Assembly (NCBI GenBank): GCA_930367215.1
Contig: OV884056.1
Span: 93,755,285-93,819,284 of the forward strand
DNA length: 64,000 nt
DNA from: Pollenia angustigena
Lineage: Eukaryota; Arthropoda; Insecta; Diptera; Polleniidae
Direction: 5' to 3'
Made by a program: the position numbers and the translations under genes. Every line of letters begins with the position of its first letter. Positions within the stretch are counted from its first letter, which is position 1. Under the pieces are notes generated by a model. It made no database searches. It saw only the letters and a program-made list of their open reading frames with translations, and had not been told where the DNA came from. This document shows, one piece after another, positions 12,096 to 25,460 of the stretch.

Positions 12096-12218
12096 GACGT
12101 ACCTACCTAGGTATATCACAAAGTTTTTTTTGAGAAGTTGAATCTTTACAATATTAAACTTCTTCAAGGGAAAACGGAATTTAAAACGTCAACTTTGAGA
12201 GAACAAGCCAAGAAGGGT

Positions 12219-12445
12219 TTTCCAGAAGCGTTTAAAAAACTGCAGTCGAAGTAGAAAAACTGCCATTTCTTCCACTTCCTCATGTGTCATTGGCAATAAC
12301 GAAACTGTTGCTTTTACTTCGAATTCGTTAAATAGAAATAGTCGCTGGCAATCCAACTCAAAAAGCGAAAAGTTGTTCACAAATTTTCGTTTTTTGTTCG
12401 ACAGTTTTTGGTTTCGACTGCAGTTTTTTAAACCCTGGTTTTCCA
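12219..12445. mobile_element. inverted-repeat MITE, family AAACTGCAGTCGAA
   Basis: GCGTTTAAAAAACTGCAGTC (12227-12246) is mirrored by the text ending at 12437, and both ends carry GGTTTTCC. A 115-codon minus-strand frame over it lies wholly in the repeat and is not a gene. A second copy is at about 46051-46185. Confidence 0.6.
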
Positions 12446-14379
12446 TAAGCGGATTGTTGATATCGAAAGATACGTTAAACAGAGCTATCTCATTTTTATG
12501 ATATTTAAGGTAACTTCGGAACGACAATATTAACATACTTCGTTACACTTTAAAAACAAAATCTAATGCGTTTTTCTACTGTCGGTGAATCTTTGTGGCC
12601 AAGAAGACTGTAAAATTAGTAAATTTTAATCATAAATGAACAAATAGAAATGTAAAATATTTTTTTGACGAAAAATTTATTTTTTTATGCTGGAAATAGA
12701 CTAATTTTTTTTTATGTCAACGCTGGTCAGTTACAGCAGTTGTTTATTTATTGTAGGGAATGGTAACTGGGTTCCAAAATCGATTTTCGATTTTTCGGTC
12801 GACTTTTTTTAATTTTGATTACAACTAAAAATTATCGCTAGTTCATCTGTAAAAATAAATGATTTATATACATATATGTAGCTATATTAATTAAATAAAG
12901 ATAATTACTGTATTTAATAAAAAACAAAAGATCACGATCAGACCCCTGACAAACAATATATTTAAAAAAACGCAAGCTAGAAATAAAACAATTATTAATA
13001 TGTAAACTGAAATTTCCCTTGCAGATAAAATAGAATAAGTATGCTAGCCAACAAAGGAAATCCATATTCGATTCGAAATTTCACAATCGTTCACTTATAA
13101 TTAACTTAATTAAACGCTTTTGAAATATCAAGTGAAACGGGGACATTAGTCTATTACAATTAATGTTCTCTTCTACTGATTTCTTTAAACTCAAAAGAAC
13201 TGATATTTTGTTTTAACCCAATCGAAAAGCATATTGCGAACGTCTAATTGTCATAGAAATTGCAGGCCAAATTTGATCTTTCAGAAGGAAGAATTGAAAT
13301 CGGTATTTTAAATCTTATTTTATTTTAAATCTTCTGCCCCATATTGGAATTGGGACAATTCGTGTCATTTTTAAAGTACCAGGAAACTTAGATACTATGT
13401 ACGCAAATACAAATAATCTAAACAAATTTAATGAAAATATTACCAATCCCAATAAAGTTAAATTTAACATTATCTATATAAAAATCGGCAAAGGCAAATC
13501 TGTTAACACTTTCCTCCTCTGTATGCCAACTGATTTGAACAAAAACTACCATTTGATAGGTATTTACTTGCAGGAGTGAACAATATATAGGTATTTTATT
13601 AAAATCTGTTTAATATTTTCCGAGTTATAAGAGTTGTTTCGAAAACCCTGTTCTTTGCAGTTCATAAAGCTCTTTCCAAAAATCTTGAGAACTAATTATT
13701 TAATACGTTTTTTTTTTTTTTTCCAGCCCATATCTATACTACGTTAATTTAATAAAAATTCAATGATTTTTACTTTATTTCAAAATTCAACATTTTAGGT
13801 CTATCTATCCATTATTTATTTGCTATAACATGTAATATAAAGCCTTCGTGTTCGTGACAAATATAAAAAAAAAATTTTTGTTTTCTTAAATTTTTTTAAC
13901 CCTTAAGATATGATATGGTTATCATCGGAGAAAAAATTTAAAAGTTGCAATATAATTGGAAAATAAACATCCAAATTAAAATTTTCAATAAAAAAGTGCT
14001 TTTCATATAAATTTTACTACACCTTCAATCACTTGTGTTGTGAAAACACAATTTCAATTTAATAGAAAATTTAAAATTATAACATGCAGCACGAAAAATT
14101 AAAAGAAAGAAATTTAATTTTCCGTATTTCCCCTTTTGATACTTTTTCTTCCCATAGTGGTTCGGTTGACAAGCAAAGGAATAAAGCGTTCTTAATTGTT
14201 CCGTTTTATACATAAGATTTATATAGTCGAAATTTTTGAAAACCGGTTTCTAAAAAATGTTGAATAATCGACCACCCTATTTTTTTTATTATTTGATAAT
14301 TGAAAAAAACAAAATTTTTATTTATGAGTTCTGCATATGTGTTAGTAGCAAATTTAAACGCTTATAACTGAAATTAGTC
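12446..14379. other. AT-rich sequence, nothing recognised
   Basis: Several short frames but no domain, splice-linked exon or terminal repeat. A T-run lies at 13708-13723. Confidence 0.45.
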
Positions 14380-14684
14380 CGAGTTCATACGGCTCATGTC
14401 TTATTGACAATATTCCTCCTTTTTCTTCTTTGAACATGAATTGGCGTTCAAATAATTCATGTAGGCTTGCCAGATATTTAATACATAAAAACGGTACATC
14501 GAGAGAAAAACGGCAGTACATTAATATAAAAAGAAGTACAATTTTTTTTATTTTTTTATCTTAAAATTTAGTACATAAAATAAATAATTAATGTTACTTA
14601 AAACAAAAAATATAAATTTTTTTTACCGTTATCTGTTTTTAAAAATTCAAAGAGTATTTAAAATTAGTTTTTATTATTTATTCA

Positions 14685-15998
14685 CAGCCGTATTCATAAC
14701 AAAAAGTTAGCCACAGTTTGTACACTACGTACAACGAGCTGCTAACTAGAATGCCGATTAAGCTTAGCAGCTTGTTGGCACAGAGTTAATTCATAACGAA
14801 CTTTTCTCCTTCTGCCAACTTTTAGTAAATCAACTCTGAATTTTTATGATGCCATATCGTATTACTCGAAAATGCAACACGTTTTGCATTAATCATCGCT
14901 GAATTTGTAATTGTTTCCTTTTTTTTTTGTTTTTCCCTTTACATATCGCACTTGTTCAACAATACTGTATTAACTAAAAATTTTCAGTAGAAGCTAAACA
15001 ATTTTTAATTTCATATGAAAGGCATATGAAAAAGTATTTTAAAACCAACCGTTTCTTTACAAAAAAGTAGACAAAACAGCACGATATTTTAAGAGTGGGT
15101 AGATATGACTATAACATGTCGATTTCTTTCAAAAAGTTAAAAAATAAAAATTTTGAGTTAATACAGTAAGGGTATTCATTTCAGTTTTTTTATTTGTTGG
15201 AAAAATGGAAAAGTGGAAAAATGTAATTTTTGTTACAACAAACACAAGGAAAAACTTTTCCACCGAAAGTTGCAATTTAAACAAGCTTTAACCAAGTGTA
15301 AAAAAATCAGATTGGAAAATTACAATTTTACAATTTTTAAAGAGTTGGCAATTCACAAACTTCCAATTGAGTGCGGTTGCCACCATATTAAAAATGTTGT
15401 TATTTTTCACAAAAAGCACTAAAATTTACATCTCTTTTTAAGATAATCAACTATGATTCTTTAAACTCCATTTTTATTAAATCAAATTTTACTTTTTTAA
15501 AACGTCGTTTTTCAAAACTAAATTAAAATGAATTCTATACAAAAAAAATTTAAAAAAAGAACTTAAAAATGACGTGACAATTAAATAATCAATTAATTTA
15601 ATTTTAACTCTTTTATTTGGCATCTAGAAAAATATCAATTACTTCCAAGAATTATATGACAGATTTTTGTTTTTGACAGTTTTGTACCTTTAATTAAAAA
15701 AATACCGTTCACGTCAATAAGGTGTAATTTTCCTTTTTTCCATTTTTCCAGTATTGTTGAACAGGTGCGATATGTATAAAAATTTTAAAAAGTTTTTTAA
15801 ATTAAAATAAATTAAGTAAAAGACAGTTAATTAAAAAAAAAACCAACATAATTGTTTGGCATTAAACGGCTGTTTTTCACAAGTTGGCAAACGTTTGGCA
15901 GCTCGTTAACAATAGCTTAGCAAATCGTTAGCCAGAGTTGGGTTGGTGTATTATGAATAAACTTTTTGCTAACTTTTTTTTCATTATGAATACGGCTG
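14685..15998. mobile_element. 1.3-kb foldback element inside the hAT-like element
   Basis: CAGCCGTATTCATAA begins the left arm and TTATGAATACGGCTG ends the right arm, with TCA on both outer sides. Both arms carry repeated GTTAGC and GAGCTGC words. The inner ends share ACATATCGCAC(T/C)TGTTCAAC in inverted orientation. No transposase is visible. Confidence 0.65.
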
Positions 15999-16138
15999 TC
16001 ACTCTCTAAGTTTTCAATTAAAACTTAACTTCGTTCTTTTCCCCTAAAAGAAAACATTGAACTAAACAAATTTTTCAGTTGTAAAAATAGGAAGTTTTTC
16101 AAATATGTATCGTTTTCAATAGAAACTCATCTACATAT

Positions 16139-16688
16139 GGGTGTTTCCACAGAAAATTACCCCTTATAGCTCAAAAATGAAATTATTATTTTGAATGTAT
16201 TTTTCCGCTAATATTATACAAAATAAATGTATCTGTCAAAATCTAACAAAAATATTTTTTTTTTTTGTTACCCATAATAAATGAATTAAGCCAAAAAAAA
16301 CATTTAACTTTTTATAATGTAACGACCGTTACTTTTTAAAAAAATTTTTTGGTAACTATAATTTCTTTGTTTTGGAAATAAATCCATTCCTTAAACAAAA
16401 CCATTTCAAAGAATTTAATCAGATATTTTACTTGACATATCCTGTGCAAAATTTTACTATACATGATGTTTGTTTCCGACATTTGAAAACAGCACATTTT
16501 TAAAGTAACGACAGTTAATTTTTTAATGGTCAAAAAATTACATTTTTTATGAATTCTTTCGGTTGCTACCGTTGCTTGAACTTTCGTAAGTCCAAAATGG
16601 AACAATCCTCGTGGCATATTTGGGTAGGTTGGAGTTTTATTTAAAAAATCTCCGAAAATCGGTAACGACCGTTACTTTGGAAACACCC
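16139..16688. mobile_element. 550-bp inverted-repeat element with palindromic GTAACGACCGTTAC sites
   Basis: GGGTGTTTCCA at the left mirrors TGGAAACACCC at the right, flanked by ATAT/CATATG. The 14-bp palindrome GTAACGACCGTTAC occurs at 16319-16332 and 16662-16675, with a near copy at 16505-16517. The 93-codon minus-strand frame inside shows no domain. Confidence 0.6.
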
Positions 16689-17196
16689 ATATGCAGCAAA
16701 CGTGTTTTAATTTTGTGCAAAAAAAAGGACAAATTGAAGTACAAAAGCTTATAAGAATAACAATTGCGTACTTCTTTAATGGTTATCCAGAAAGCAGTAC
16801 AAATAGTAAAAAAAAGTACGCGTACTGCTGAAAACAGTACGTCTGGCAAGCCTAGATTCATGTCATGTTGACGACATGTGCTTTTTTGATATTGAAAACA
16901 ATAACAAAATTAAACAACGAATGAAAAAGCAAAACGTAAAGACAGTACATGCATCTGTGTACTCGTTTCTTTTCTCCTCGTCCCTCTCGCCTATAAAGTA
17001 GCAATCTTGTCAATAAGACATGAGCCGTATGACTTATTGAACAGATTTTAATAAAATATATATTGTGCACTTTTGTGAGTAAATACCTTTCACATGGTGT
17101 ATATTTTGTTCAAATCGGTTGACATACAGATGAGGCAAGTGTTCTTAACTGTTTTGCCTTAGCCGATTTATATATAGATATATTGAAGTCTAAATG

Positions 17197-17720
17197 TGTT
17201 AGATTTCAGAACTATATAGTTTTTATTCAGAATTCGTATAGATTTTTTGTAATAGAGCATAGCTGAAAGTGAATTTATATTTATATAGTTTATGTTCAGA
17301 ATTTGTACTCCTTTGCTTGGTGGTCATTTTCGGGTTCTGAAAGTAGGACTTTTTTTTAATTGAAATCTCATAAATTCACTTTCAGCTATGCTCTATTACA
17401 AAAAATCTATACAAATTCTGAATAAAAACCATATAGTTCTGAAATCTAGAATACCTTAACTATCATCCATATTAGTCCATATTAGAGCACCATTTCGATT
17501 TTGACCCATTTTCGGGTTCTGAAAGTAGGACTTTTTTTTAGTAGAAATCTCGTAAATTCACTTTCAGCTATGCTCTATTACAAAAAATCTATACAAATTC
17601 TGAATAAAAACTATATAGTTCTGAAATCTAGAATACCTAAAATATCAACCCTATTAGTTCATATTAGAGCACCATTTTGATTTTGACCCATTTTCGGGTT
17701 CTGAAAGTAGGACTTTTTTT
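17197..17720. repeat. 182-bp tandem repeat with an inverted leading copy
   Basis: TTCGGGTTCTGAAAGTAGGA starts at 17329, 17511 and 17693, giving a 182-bp period over two full units and a partial third. The segment 17201-17275 is the reverse complement of the middle of the unit (TTTCAGCTATGCTCTATTAC region), so the array opens with an inverted piece. The function is unknown. Confidence 0.8.
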
Positions 17721-18094
17721 AATTGTAATTCATTTCCGGGCCAAATTGTTTAAATAAAAAATAAATGTTTTATTAATTATTCTGAATTACCGTTTTTAAA
17801 TTTATTTTTGTCTCAAATTTTTTATTTTTGGCAAAAAACATCCATTCTCTTGTCTTAACAGTCTTTGAGTATGAACTATGTTAACACAAGTTGCTTGTGT
17901 ACAGGAAACTTGATAGGCAACAAAACGAAGCTAACTGACGGAGCTAACTTCACACACATGAAGTCTAAGGGGAATTTTATTTCTGGGTGGACGAATAGGA
18001 ACATAAAGCTAAACATTACGAAGTAGGAATTCTGAAACAATTTCGCCGTTTAACAAGTTGTGCATTAAGGAGAAATTTAATTTATCATATTAAC

Positions 18095-19626
18095 TAAGGT
18101 GACCATACGTACTCTTTTTTAACTGGCTGTCCTCTATAAAATTTGTGTACTCTTTAATCATCTTTTTTGATAATCTGTCATTTTTGTCCTCTTTATTTTT
18201 AAAAGCATGACCAATATTTGCTTTTATTTTTATAAATTAAAATAAAAATTTTATTTCACGGTGATCAACGGTTTTTTCTGTGCAATCGTATGGAAAATGT
18301 TGTGCCATGCTTGTTCTGTTCATACTCCTACTGGACTCTCATACACTTGCAGTATAAAATTTTGAATTTTGACAAAATTTCAACAAAGTCGTGACCAAAT
18401 GAATCTGACAGCTAAAGCTTTATGTAAAATTGTCCGCAGAATCCGAATATGAAGTCAGAATTGTCAAAAGTATAACAGTTTTTGAGATATTCCAAAATAA
18501 CCGTTATTTGTGTTTTTAAAAAAGATGATGTGACTGAAATGCAAATATCTTCAATATTAAACGGATTATGTATTTCTTTAGTTTAAGTGAAAGGTAATAA
18601 AATTTCTAAAATAACCACGGATTGCTTGTGCAGATTAGTCAAGAAATGACAGAGTTACAGGGGACAAAAGTTTAAGCTTCATTGAAAATTTTATGATTTT
18701 GTTCAATTTTGCTCTTTTCAAGTTATTTTTTTTAAACCAATGATTTAAAAATCCTAATGTTTTTTTGCATGCGACATTAGATTATTTTAATATGAACATT
18801 TTGAGCCCAACAAGACATAGATTGGTAAAAAAATGACAAAGCTACAAAAGATTTAGTAAATTAACACACATAGAAATTCAATAATTTCAAGCAATTTTTG
18901 TTAATAAAAATTTAGCTTTGTATATTTATTTGTTGTGGCTTAATTCAATTAATCTTCTGTAACTTTGTCATTTTTGCACCGATCTGGATCCTATTGGGCA
19001 CAAAATGTTCGTATTGAAATAGGCTAAAATTTTATTTGCATGGATATGGATATTTGCATTTCAGTCACAGCATCTTTTTTAATAACAAAAATAACGGTTA
19101 TTTTGGAATATCTCAAAAACTGTGACTAGGTGTCAAATTCATTTGGTCAAAAAATTGTCACGTAGTGTTATTAAAGTTTAGTTGTTTTTTTTTTTTTTTT
19201 TAACTAATTTTACTTAAGTAAATGTAAATTTTTATACATCTTCGGCTTAGTATGCAAGCCTGCTAACTCCCTTTCCTTTTACAGGAAAAACTTTTTATTT
19301 TTCCTATTTACTGCTTGAGAGGAGAACCAAAAATATAGTTGCTTTGACACACTTCAAGACTCAAATTGAAGAATAACTACATGCTAGTCGACGAGGCATA
19401 TATTTCTCTACCACACGGCATCAAATCTCAATTTACTTAAAAAGTGGATTTCGCAGGTCTGCATATTAAGCCGACGATATGTAATTCTTTTAAAATCTTC
19501 TTTACATTTATTAATATGGGAATGTAAATTTGTCTGTAAAATATGTAAAAAAATCTTGAAGCCAAAAAATTTGTTTACTTTTTTTCTTTATGTCCTCTAT
19601 TTTTATTTTCAAAATCTGGTCGCCTT
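18095..19626. mobile_element. 1.53-kb hAT-like non-autonomous element, TSD ATATTAAC
   Basis: TAAGGTGACCATA at the left faces CTGGTCGCCTTA at the right. An exact 8-bp direct repeat ATATTAAC is at 18087-18094 and 19627-19634. Inside, two arms (about 18470-18560 and 19040-19125) mirror each other through TTTTGAGATATTCCAAAATA, marking a further foldback insertion. Confidence 0.75.
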
Positions 19627-20298
19627 ATATTAACCCCCAATTTCACCAAGTGCATAATTAACTATCAGTTATAACAAGGGAAACAAAAATATGCAATTGT
19701 ATGTTTTTACTTGTGCGACCAATAAAGGCAGAAACAATATATGTATTTATTCGATTGTGAGCTTTTTATGAATTTTGGCATTGATTTGTTAGTGCATATT
19801 TTACCGTTTGCAACATTTTTTTTTGCATATATTAGTTAAAACTCCTTTTTTGCATCATCTTTTAAGTTTTTAGCGCATATTTTGTCTCTTTGATACATTT
19901 TTTAGATGCCTGCAAGAGCTTTCGCAGCAAACAAAAAAATTTTTTTTTGCAAAATTTTGGCCGTCTGGCCAACGTTAATGCCTGTCCATGTTAGTTTGAC
20001 AAATTTGGTAAACTCGTTTTAATTGTACTAAGAACGAAGTCTATGTAAATGGTGAGAATTGGTCTAAAACTTTACATATTCCCCACAAAAACTTATTTTC
20101 CAACTAGACTCTGTGTCCGTAAACCATCTTATTATTTTTGTATTAAGATTAAATTCCCAAAAATATTTTACTGCATATTAAATTATTTTCGAATCACTCC
20201 CATCTATAAAAAGCTTTTACTTCCTTTTAAATGTTAAAATTAATCAACAATTTAGGGACTGTCCCTAAAATCCCTTTTAGACAAAAATCTCATATGGA

Positions 20299-22715
20299 CA
20301 GCGTTGCCAGAAGATTTGGAAGGAAAATCTTAATTTGGCGAAAAAAAATCTTATTTTGAAGAGAAAGATCTTAAATTTTTTTTTAACAAGTGCAAAAAAG
20401 TAAAAATCATTAATTTTTTAAAAGAAACTACTTTTGATTATGGAAACTATTCAAATTGAAATGCGTAATTGCGGTATTTATGCAAAATTAGATTGTAGGT
20501 TTAAAATTGTATTTTTAGTTATATTTTCCATAAAAATACATTTTAAATGCATTTATTTTCTCATAAATAAGAAGTAAAAAAATCCTAAATAAAGAAGTTT
20601 CATCGAATGTAATTAAATTCTGATATTAGAGATGTATAAATTTGGGCAAAAAAAATTTAGTTTTGGAGCTATGAAGCTCACACATCATATGAAATCTTTA
20701 GGGTTCTCAATTTAATATTATATTTTTTGATACCGTTGTTATATCGACGGCATTTTGAGAAAGTTGCATTTAAAAAAAGCTCATTGAAAAAATTTGGATT
20801 TACCTAAATATATTCCTAATGAAATTTTTATTAAAATAATGTTAAAATACTTTTTAAAAGATATTCTTAAGCACTTATGTAAAAATTATCATAAACATGG
20901 AATGTGGAATTTTCAAACCAACAGCTTCCTAATCCTAGGATTTTCGGTAACTTTTTACCACTAAGTTCTCCCCTTGGTCTAGGCAGAACACAATTAGAAC
21001 AGCTAAAAAACCCAATTAAATAAAAAGTAAATAAATATGTTTTTTATTGAACGTATGCTTATTATGCTAGATTATCCCTAGAACACACATCCGGGTACAA
21101 ATGTATCCACTTGCATCTTTGCAGTGCTGTAACTCAGGAATGGCTTAACTTAAGGAATATAGGTTTCCGGACCAGTGGTTCAGGAGCTTCGAGCTTCCAA
21201 AGTCGACACCTTCGTAAACACACACCCGGGATACGTTTGTGCCACACCAGTTTATATCAAAATAAAAGGCAACAAACCATTTTATAGTGTTTTGAAATTA
21301 TATTATTTTATTTGAAAAATGAAAATTATGAATTATTGTTACATACTGTGCACTCGGTATTGGTGATCCGCTAAATAATGGCGAATGCACAACAACATGT
21401 AAAAGCAACCGTTAAAATATCCAAATACTACAAACACTTGTTTATCACTTGAATAATAGTTGCCTGCATGCACTCTTTTGCTTATATATTTTGAACCATG
21501 TAGAATATTTGCATGAAACAGAACTAAAACATTTTTAAAATTAAAATTTACGCTTTAAAAAAAATAAAAATTAAATTGGACGATTTAAACATAAGAAAAA
21601 CCCAAAATAAGCTAGTAGGTACAAACGTATCCCAGGTGTGTGTTCTCGTAGAAAAAGTTGGGTATGCATCGTACGGTTATACGAATATAGTGTAAAAATG
21701 TAAAGTAATTCATAATATGAGAATGGATGGGCCTATTTCGTAAAATTTTTTGTCAATTATTCGCATTTTCGAAGAGAAGGTTTTCACGGACGAAAATGTT
21801 GGAAAATCCCTCCGGAAAATTGGAAAAATCGAAAATTGATTTTTTTGTACGAAACTTTGTGTGAAAATATTTGTGTCGTATGATTAGTCTAAAGTTTGTC
21901 TGAAGGCTTAAAACTGGGACGAGGCGAAGTTCGCCAGGTCCGCTAGTTTATTATATAATTTTATTATTTTATTTTACATTGCTTTTTCGCATCTACCACA
22001 CACTTGATTCAAACTTGATTCATTCAATTCAGAAATTTTTTGTTTTTTGAAATTTTATCCTTTTTAGAAAATATTGCAAGAAAACATTTCATAGACTTTT
22101 ACATAAAAATAGAATTTCACCCCACGAATTTGCTCTAATCTAATCCAAATTAGTTTCATTCGATTCAGCACGTTTCATTTATAGAACTCACGACCCTGTT
22201 TTTTTTTTTTTGTTATATCCGAAAAATATTCCAAGGAAAACACAAATTTGGTCAGACCAAGACGGTAATCCTAGGGTTAAGTTCCATTAGATTTATCTTT
22301 TGGTGTTAAATAAATGTACTTTTTTGTTCTTTAATAAATTAATCTTTATAAAAATACGTTTTTTCTTTTCACAAATAATTTTTTCCATCAGTAGTCCCAA
22401 AATCAACAACAGCGAATCTATGATGCTTTTTTAATGTTTTGTATGCTCAGAAATAATGATGCCTTTTTGTGTATGCTAGACAATGGGTACAAAAGTGTGC
22501 AAAACCAATAAACAACAAGCTTATATAAAAGCTCATTGTTTTAAAAATTTACTGTTTAAAAAACTTTAAAAAAAATTATGTATGTTGTACAAACTTAAAA
22601 TTAAAAATCTTTATTTCTAAAAATAAAAAATCTTAACTTGAGAAAAAATCTTTAAATCTTATTTTGTTCAAAAAATCTTTAAAAATAAGATAAAATCTTA
22701 ATTCTGGCAACGCTG
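20299..22715. mobile_element. 2.4-kb hAT-like element, TSD CATATGGA
   Basis: CAGCGTTGCCAGAA and TTCTGGCAACGCTG are perfect 14-bp terminal inverted repeats. CATATGGA is directly repeated at 20291-20298 and 22716-22723. The interior is a patchwork. GAAGTTCGCCAGGTCCGCTA near 21930 looks like the end of another interspersed repeat. ACACACCCGGGATACGTTTG near 21219 recurs in variant form at 21618. No transposase frame is left. Confidence 0.8.
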
Positions 22716-23361
22716 CATATGGATGTCAATATCTAGATAGTATTCGGCACAAATAGCTCTTACCCTATGTCTACACTTAAGATAAATATCTCAGCAAGTT
22801 GGCAATAACGTCGGCAGAATAACAGAGCAATATTTCTTATTGCTCAGCTTATGTTAAAGGCATGGGAAAACGTATTTATGTTAAGTCATAATTTGAAAAA
22901 AATCAAGGAAGAAGGTGCAGTGAAAAAACTGGCTCTATCTTGCAAAAATTATTTTTATTTTTTTATTTAATTATTTAAATGTAAATTAATTTGATTAAGC
23001 TTGAGGTCTTTTTTTATATTAAAATATTAATTTTAATAATTATTTTTTTTTTTTTTTTTTTTTTGTTTAATTAAAATTAATATTTTTATATAAAAAAGAA
23101 GTCAAACTTAAACAAAAATAATATAAATTTAAATAATAAAAATCGAATAAGAAAAAAATTATTTAAATATTAACAATTTTTGGTATTTTATTTTAGTGTT
23201 TAATTAATTCTTTAATTTAATTCTTTTACTAATAATAATTTGCTTCCATTTCACAAATTCAATTTCTTGCTCTCACAATTTGCTTCTATTTTTTTTTTTT
23301 TTTTGCTTCTTTTTTTCAATTGACAACCAAATTTGAAGTTTTACCTTACAGTGCAGCCACA

Positions 23362-23961
23362 CGATCAAGATTTTCTTGATAGTCTTTTACATATACTGAT
23401 TGTCAAAATATGCAAAAGTTGACAGCTGTGACGTAGGCTGCACGCAAGTTGAAAGCAATTTACTTTTTCAAGATGCCGTCGCCGAGGAAACAACTCAAAA
23501 TGTTTTGCTATTTTCCACTTTTGATTTTTCTGCACTGTAGGCTGTTCGAAGGGACTTTATTTATTTCTTTACTTCTTCAACTGGCATTTTTGTTTCAGAA
23601 GCTATAGACTCGTAGGCTTTTATTTTCAAATCATTTCGCCTATATGATGAAAGATTCATAAAATTTCATGGCTTCTGTACAGCTCTATGAATCGCAGAAC
23701 ATCATTTTGCTTATTAATTTTATAAATAAATTTTATTAATAAACATATTTCACTATTTTTTTAGGTTTTTAGTTAAAATTTTAAAATTCCCGCAACAATT
23801 TGTAAAAAAAAAAGAACTTCAGCTTTTGCCGGCAAAATATTTGTGAAAAAAAACAAAAACAACTTCAAAAGATTTGTAATAAGATGTTTTTAAAAGTATG
23901 AGTGTATTGGTAAAAAAGTGTGAGTGTATTAAAACTTGATAGCCAAAACTTGATCGTGTAA
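23362..23961. mobile_element. 600-bp inverted-repeat element
   Basis: CACACGATCAAGATTTTCTT at the left is mirrored, with small changes, by the AACTTGATCGTGTAAC end at the right. No target duplication was fixed. A poly-T tract precedes it. Confidence 0.5.
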
Positions 23962-25325
23962 CCCTCAAGTTAGCAATAATTGTCAACGAAAATGGACTAA
24001 CAATTATTGCAACATAAATTAACGGCAATAAATATGCACAAAAAATAGCAGTCTACATTAGAGATAACATAATTTTGACATTTACTGAAATATATGTCGC
24101 AATAATTATCTCTGGTATAGACGGGCAGTTATATGAAACCTCTTAACATAACTTTGTTTTTTTGTTTGAAAATTCGTTTGTAAATACTATAGTGTTTGGG
24201 CTTTACCTTAAACTGTTATTAAATTGTTGAATTTTTTGTTTTTAAACTAGAAATTTTTAATTTTTTGGGCATTTTTTTTAACAATTTTAAGGCGCATAAA
24301 ACGTGTTTTAGAGCATATTTCTGGTTTCCCTGGTTATAGCTGTCAAATCATTTTGTTAACTGGAAGTTAAAGTAATAGTTAGTTTTAACTGAACTTGGTA
24401 AAATTAGAGGTAAATAACATATTTTTTACAGTTTTATACCCTTAATCAGCCGTGCTGAAATTGGCCGTTAAATGTATCAAAAATAAAAAAACTGGTCGGT
24501 TCCAAAGGATTTTGGTTTAAAAGTTTGGTCGAATAGAAAATTTTCAGTGGAAACGCTGATCTGCAACAAATAAAACAAAAAATATTATGCAAAAAATTAC
24601 TAAAAGATTCTTACTTAAAATTTTAATGTTTTATGAATTAAAAACAATTGTTTTTCCACTTTTTCTTCATTACAAGTTCTTTGGAGGTTTAAAGAAAGTG
24701 GCGCACAAGTGCATATTAAAAATAAATGCATTTTTATTGGTCACATACATAATTATTTTTGTTTTTATTTATTGTTAAAAAAAAACTATTAGCACAACTA
24801 AAGATGCACATATAAAAACCAAATACGATTTATTTTTTGCAAATATTTTAATTTTTATGCATGCGCCAGTAAACAAGCGGATCTGCGTCTCTAGAAAAAC
24901 TAGAAGATCTAAGGGATTTTTCGACTTGTTCTCAAGCAGAATCAAAGCAAAGGATGGACAGAGGCTTATCCTTCTCGGATTCTTTTATAATTTTTTCACA
25001 AACGCTGCAAAGACCAATTCTTTTAGACTTATCAGTACTTGTACCACTTGTGGGGTTACTTTGTTTCCAACACTTTCGGATGCAGAGACATGTTAATAAG
25101 CTCTATTAGACGCTTTTTGAAGTATTCGAGAATTGTATCAAGGGCCAAGAATTGTACATAAACAATGGTTTAATTATTTTCTAAAGCCTCAGATATTTTA
25201 TGTATATCTATTGCTAAGTCAGCCGCTTAAATTTGGAACTCTGAACTATTCTCCTTTTCCGTTGATTCATTTGGTATTATGAAACCATTTCATTAATCTG
25301 TTTTAATTTTATGGCCTGCTTTTAA

Positions 25326-25460
25326 GGGCCATTAGGGCCATTATTACAACTTGAAGTTAGCTAAATTTAAGATTAAATTGACAGATAATAATGTGTTATC
25401 TGTCAAAAAGCGTCTGTTAACTGTCGGATAACAGCTAACGCCAAGTTATAATAATGGCCC
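25326..25460. mobile_element. 135-bp MITE with TAA target duplication
   Basis: GGGCCATTATTACAACTTG is matched in reverse complement at the right end, and TAA flanks both sides (25323-25325 and 25461-25463). The left terminus has a 9-bp internal duplication of GGGCCATTA. Confidence 0.7.

Larger units (their letters stand above)
14463..16855. mobile_element. hAT-like element with 8-bp target duplication ATTCATGT
   Basis: Left AGGCTTGCCAGA and right TCTGGCAAGCCT ends are inverted repeats. ATTCATGT is directly repeated at 14455-14462 and 16856-16863. Subterminal GTAC motifs (AGTACA, AGTACG) recur near both ends. No transposase is left. The same AGGCTTGCC terminus begins the element at 30030. Confidence 0.75.
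14381..17037. mobile_element. outer inverted-repeat element of a nested stack
   Basis: ATACGGCTCATGTCTTATTG at 14387-14406 is matched in reverse complement at 17011-17030, 2.6 kb away. Everything between is later insertion: a hAT-like element (14463-16855) that itself carries two more elements. The outer ends are approximate. Confidence 0.6.
19639..24410. mobile_element. composite region bounded by ~50-bp inverted repeats
   Basis: AATTTCACCAAGT..TAACTAT..ATAAC.AGGGAAAC reads inward from the left. The right end gives the same words in reverse complement. The inner sequence contains a complete hAT-like element (20299-22715) and another inverted pair (23362-23961). A short relative sits at about 53385-53480. 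Confidence 0.5.

Noticed and set aside
12189..12536. 115-codon open frame on the minus strand
   Set aside because: It lies mostly over an inverted-repeat MITE that recurs at 46 kb; the composition is low-complexity and no domain is recognisable.
16336..16617. 93-codon minus-strand frame
   Set aside because: Inside a small inverted-repeat element, with no domain and with repeated palindromes that explain the openness.
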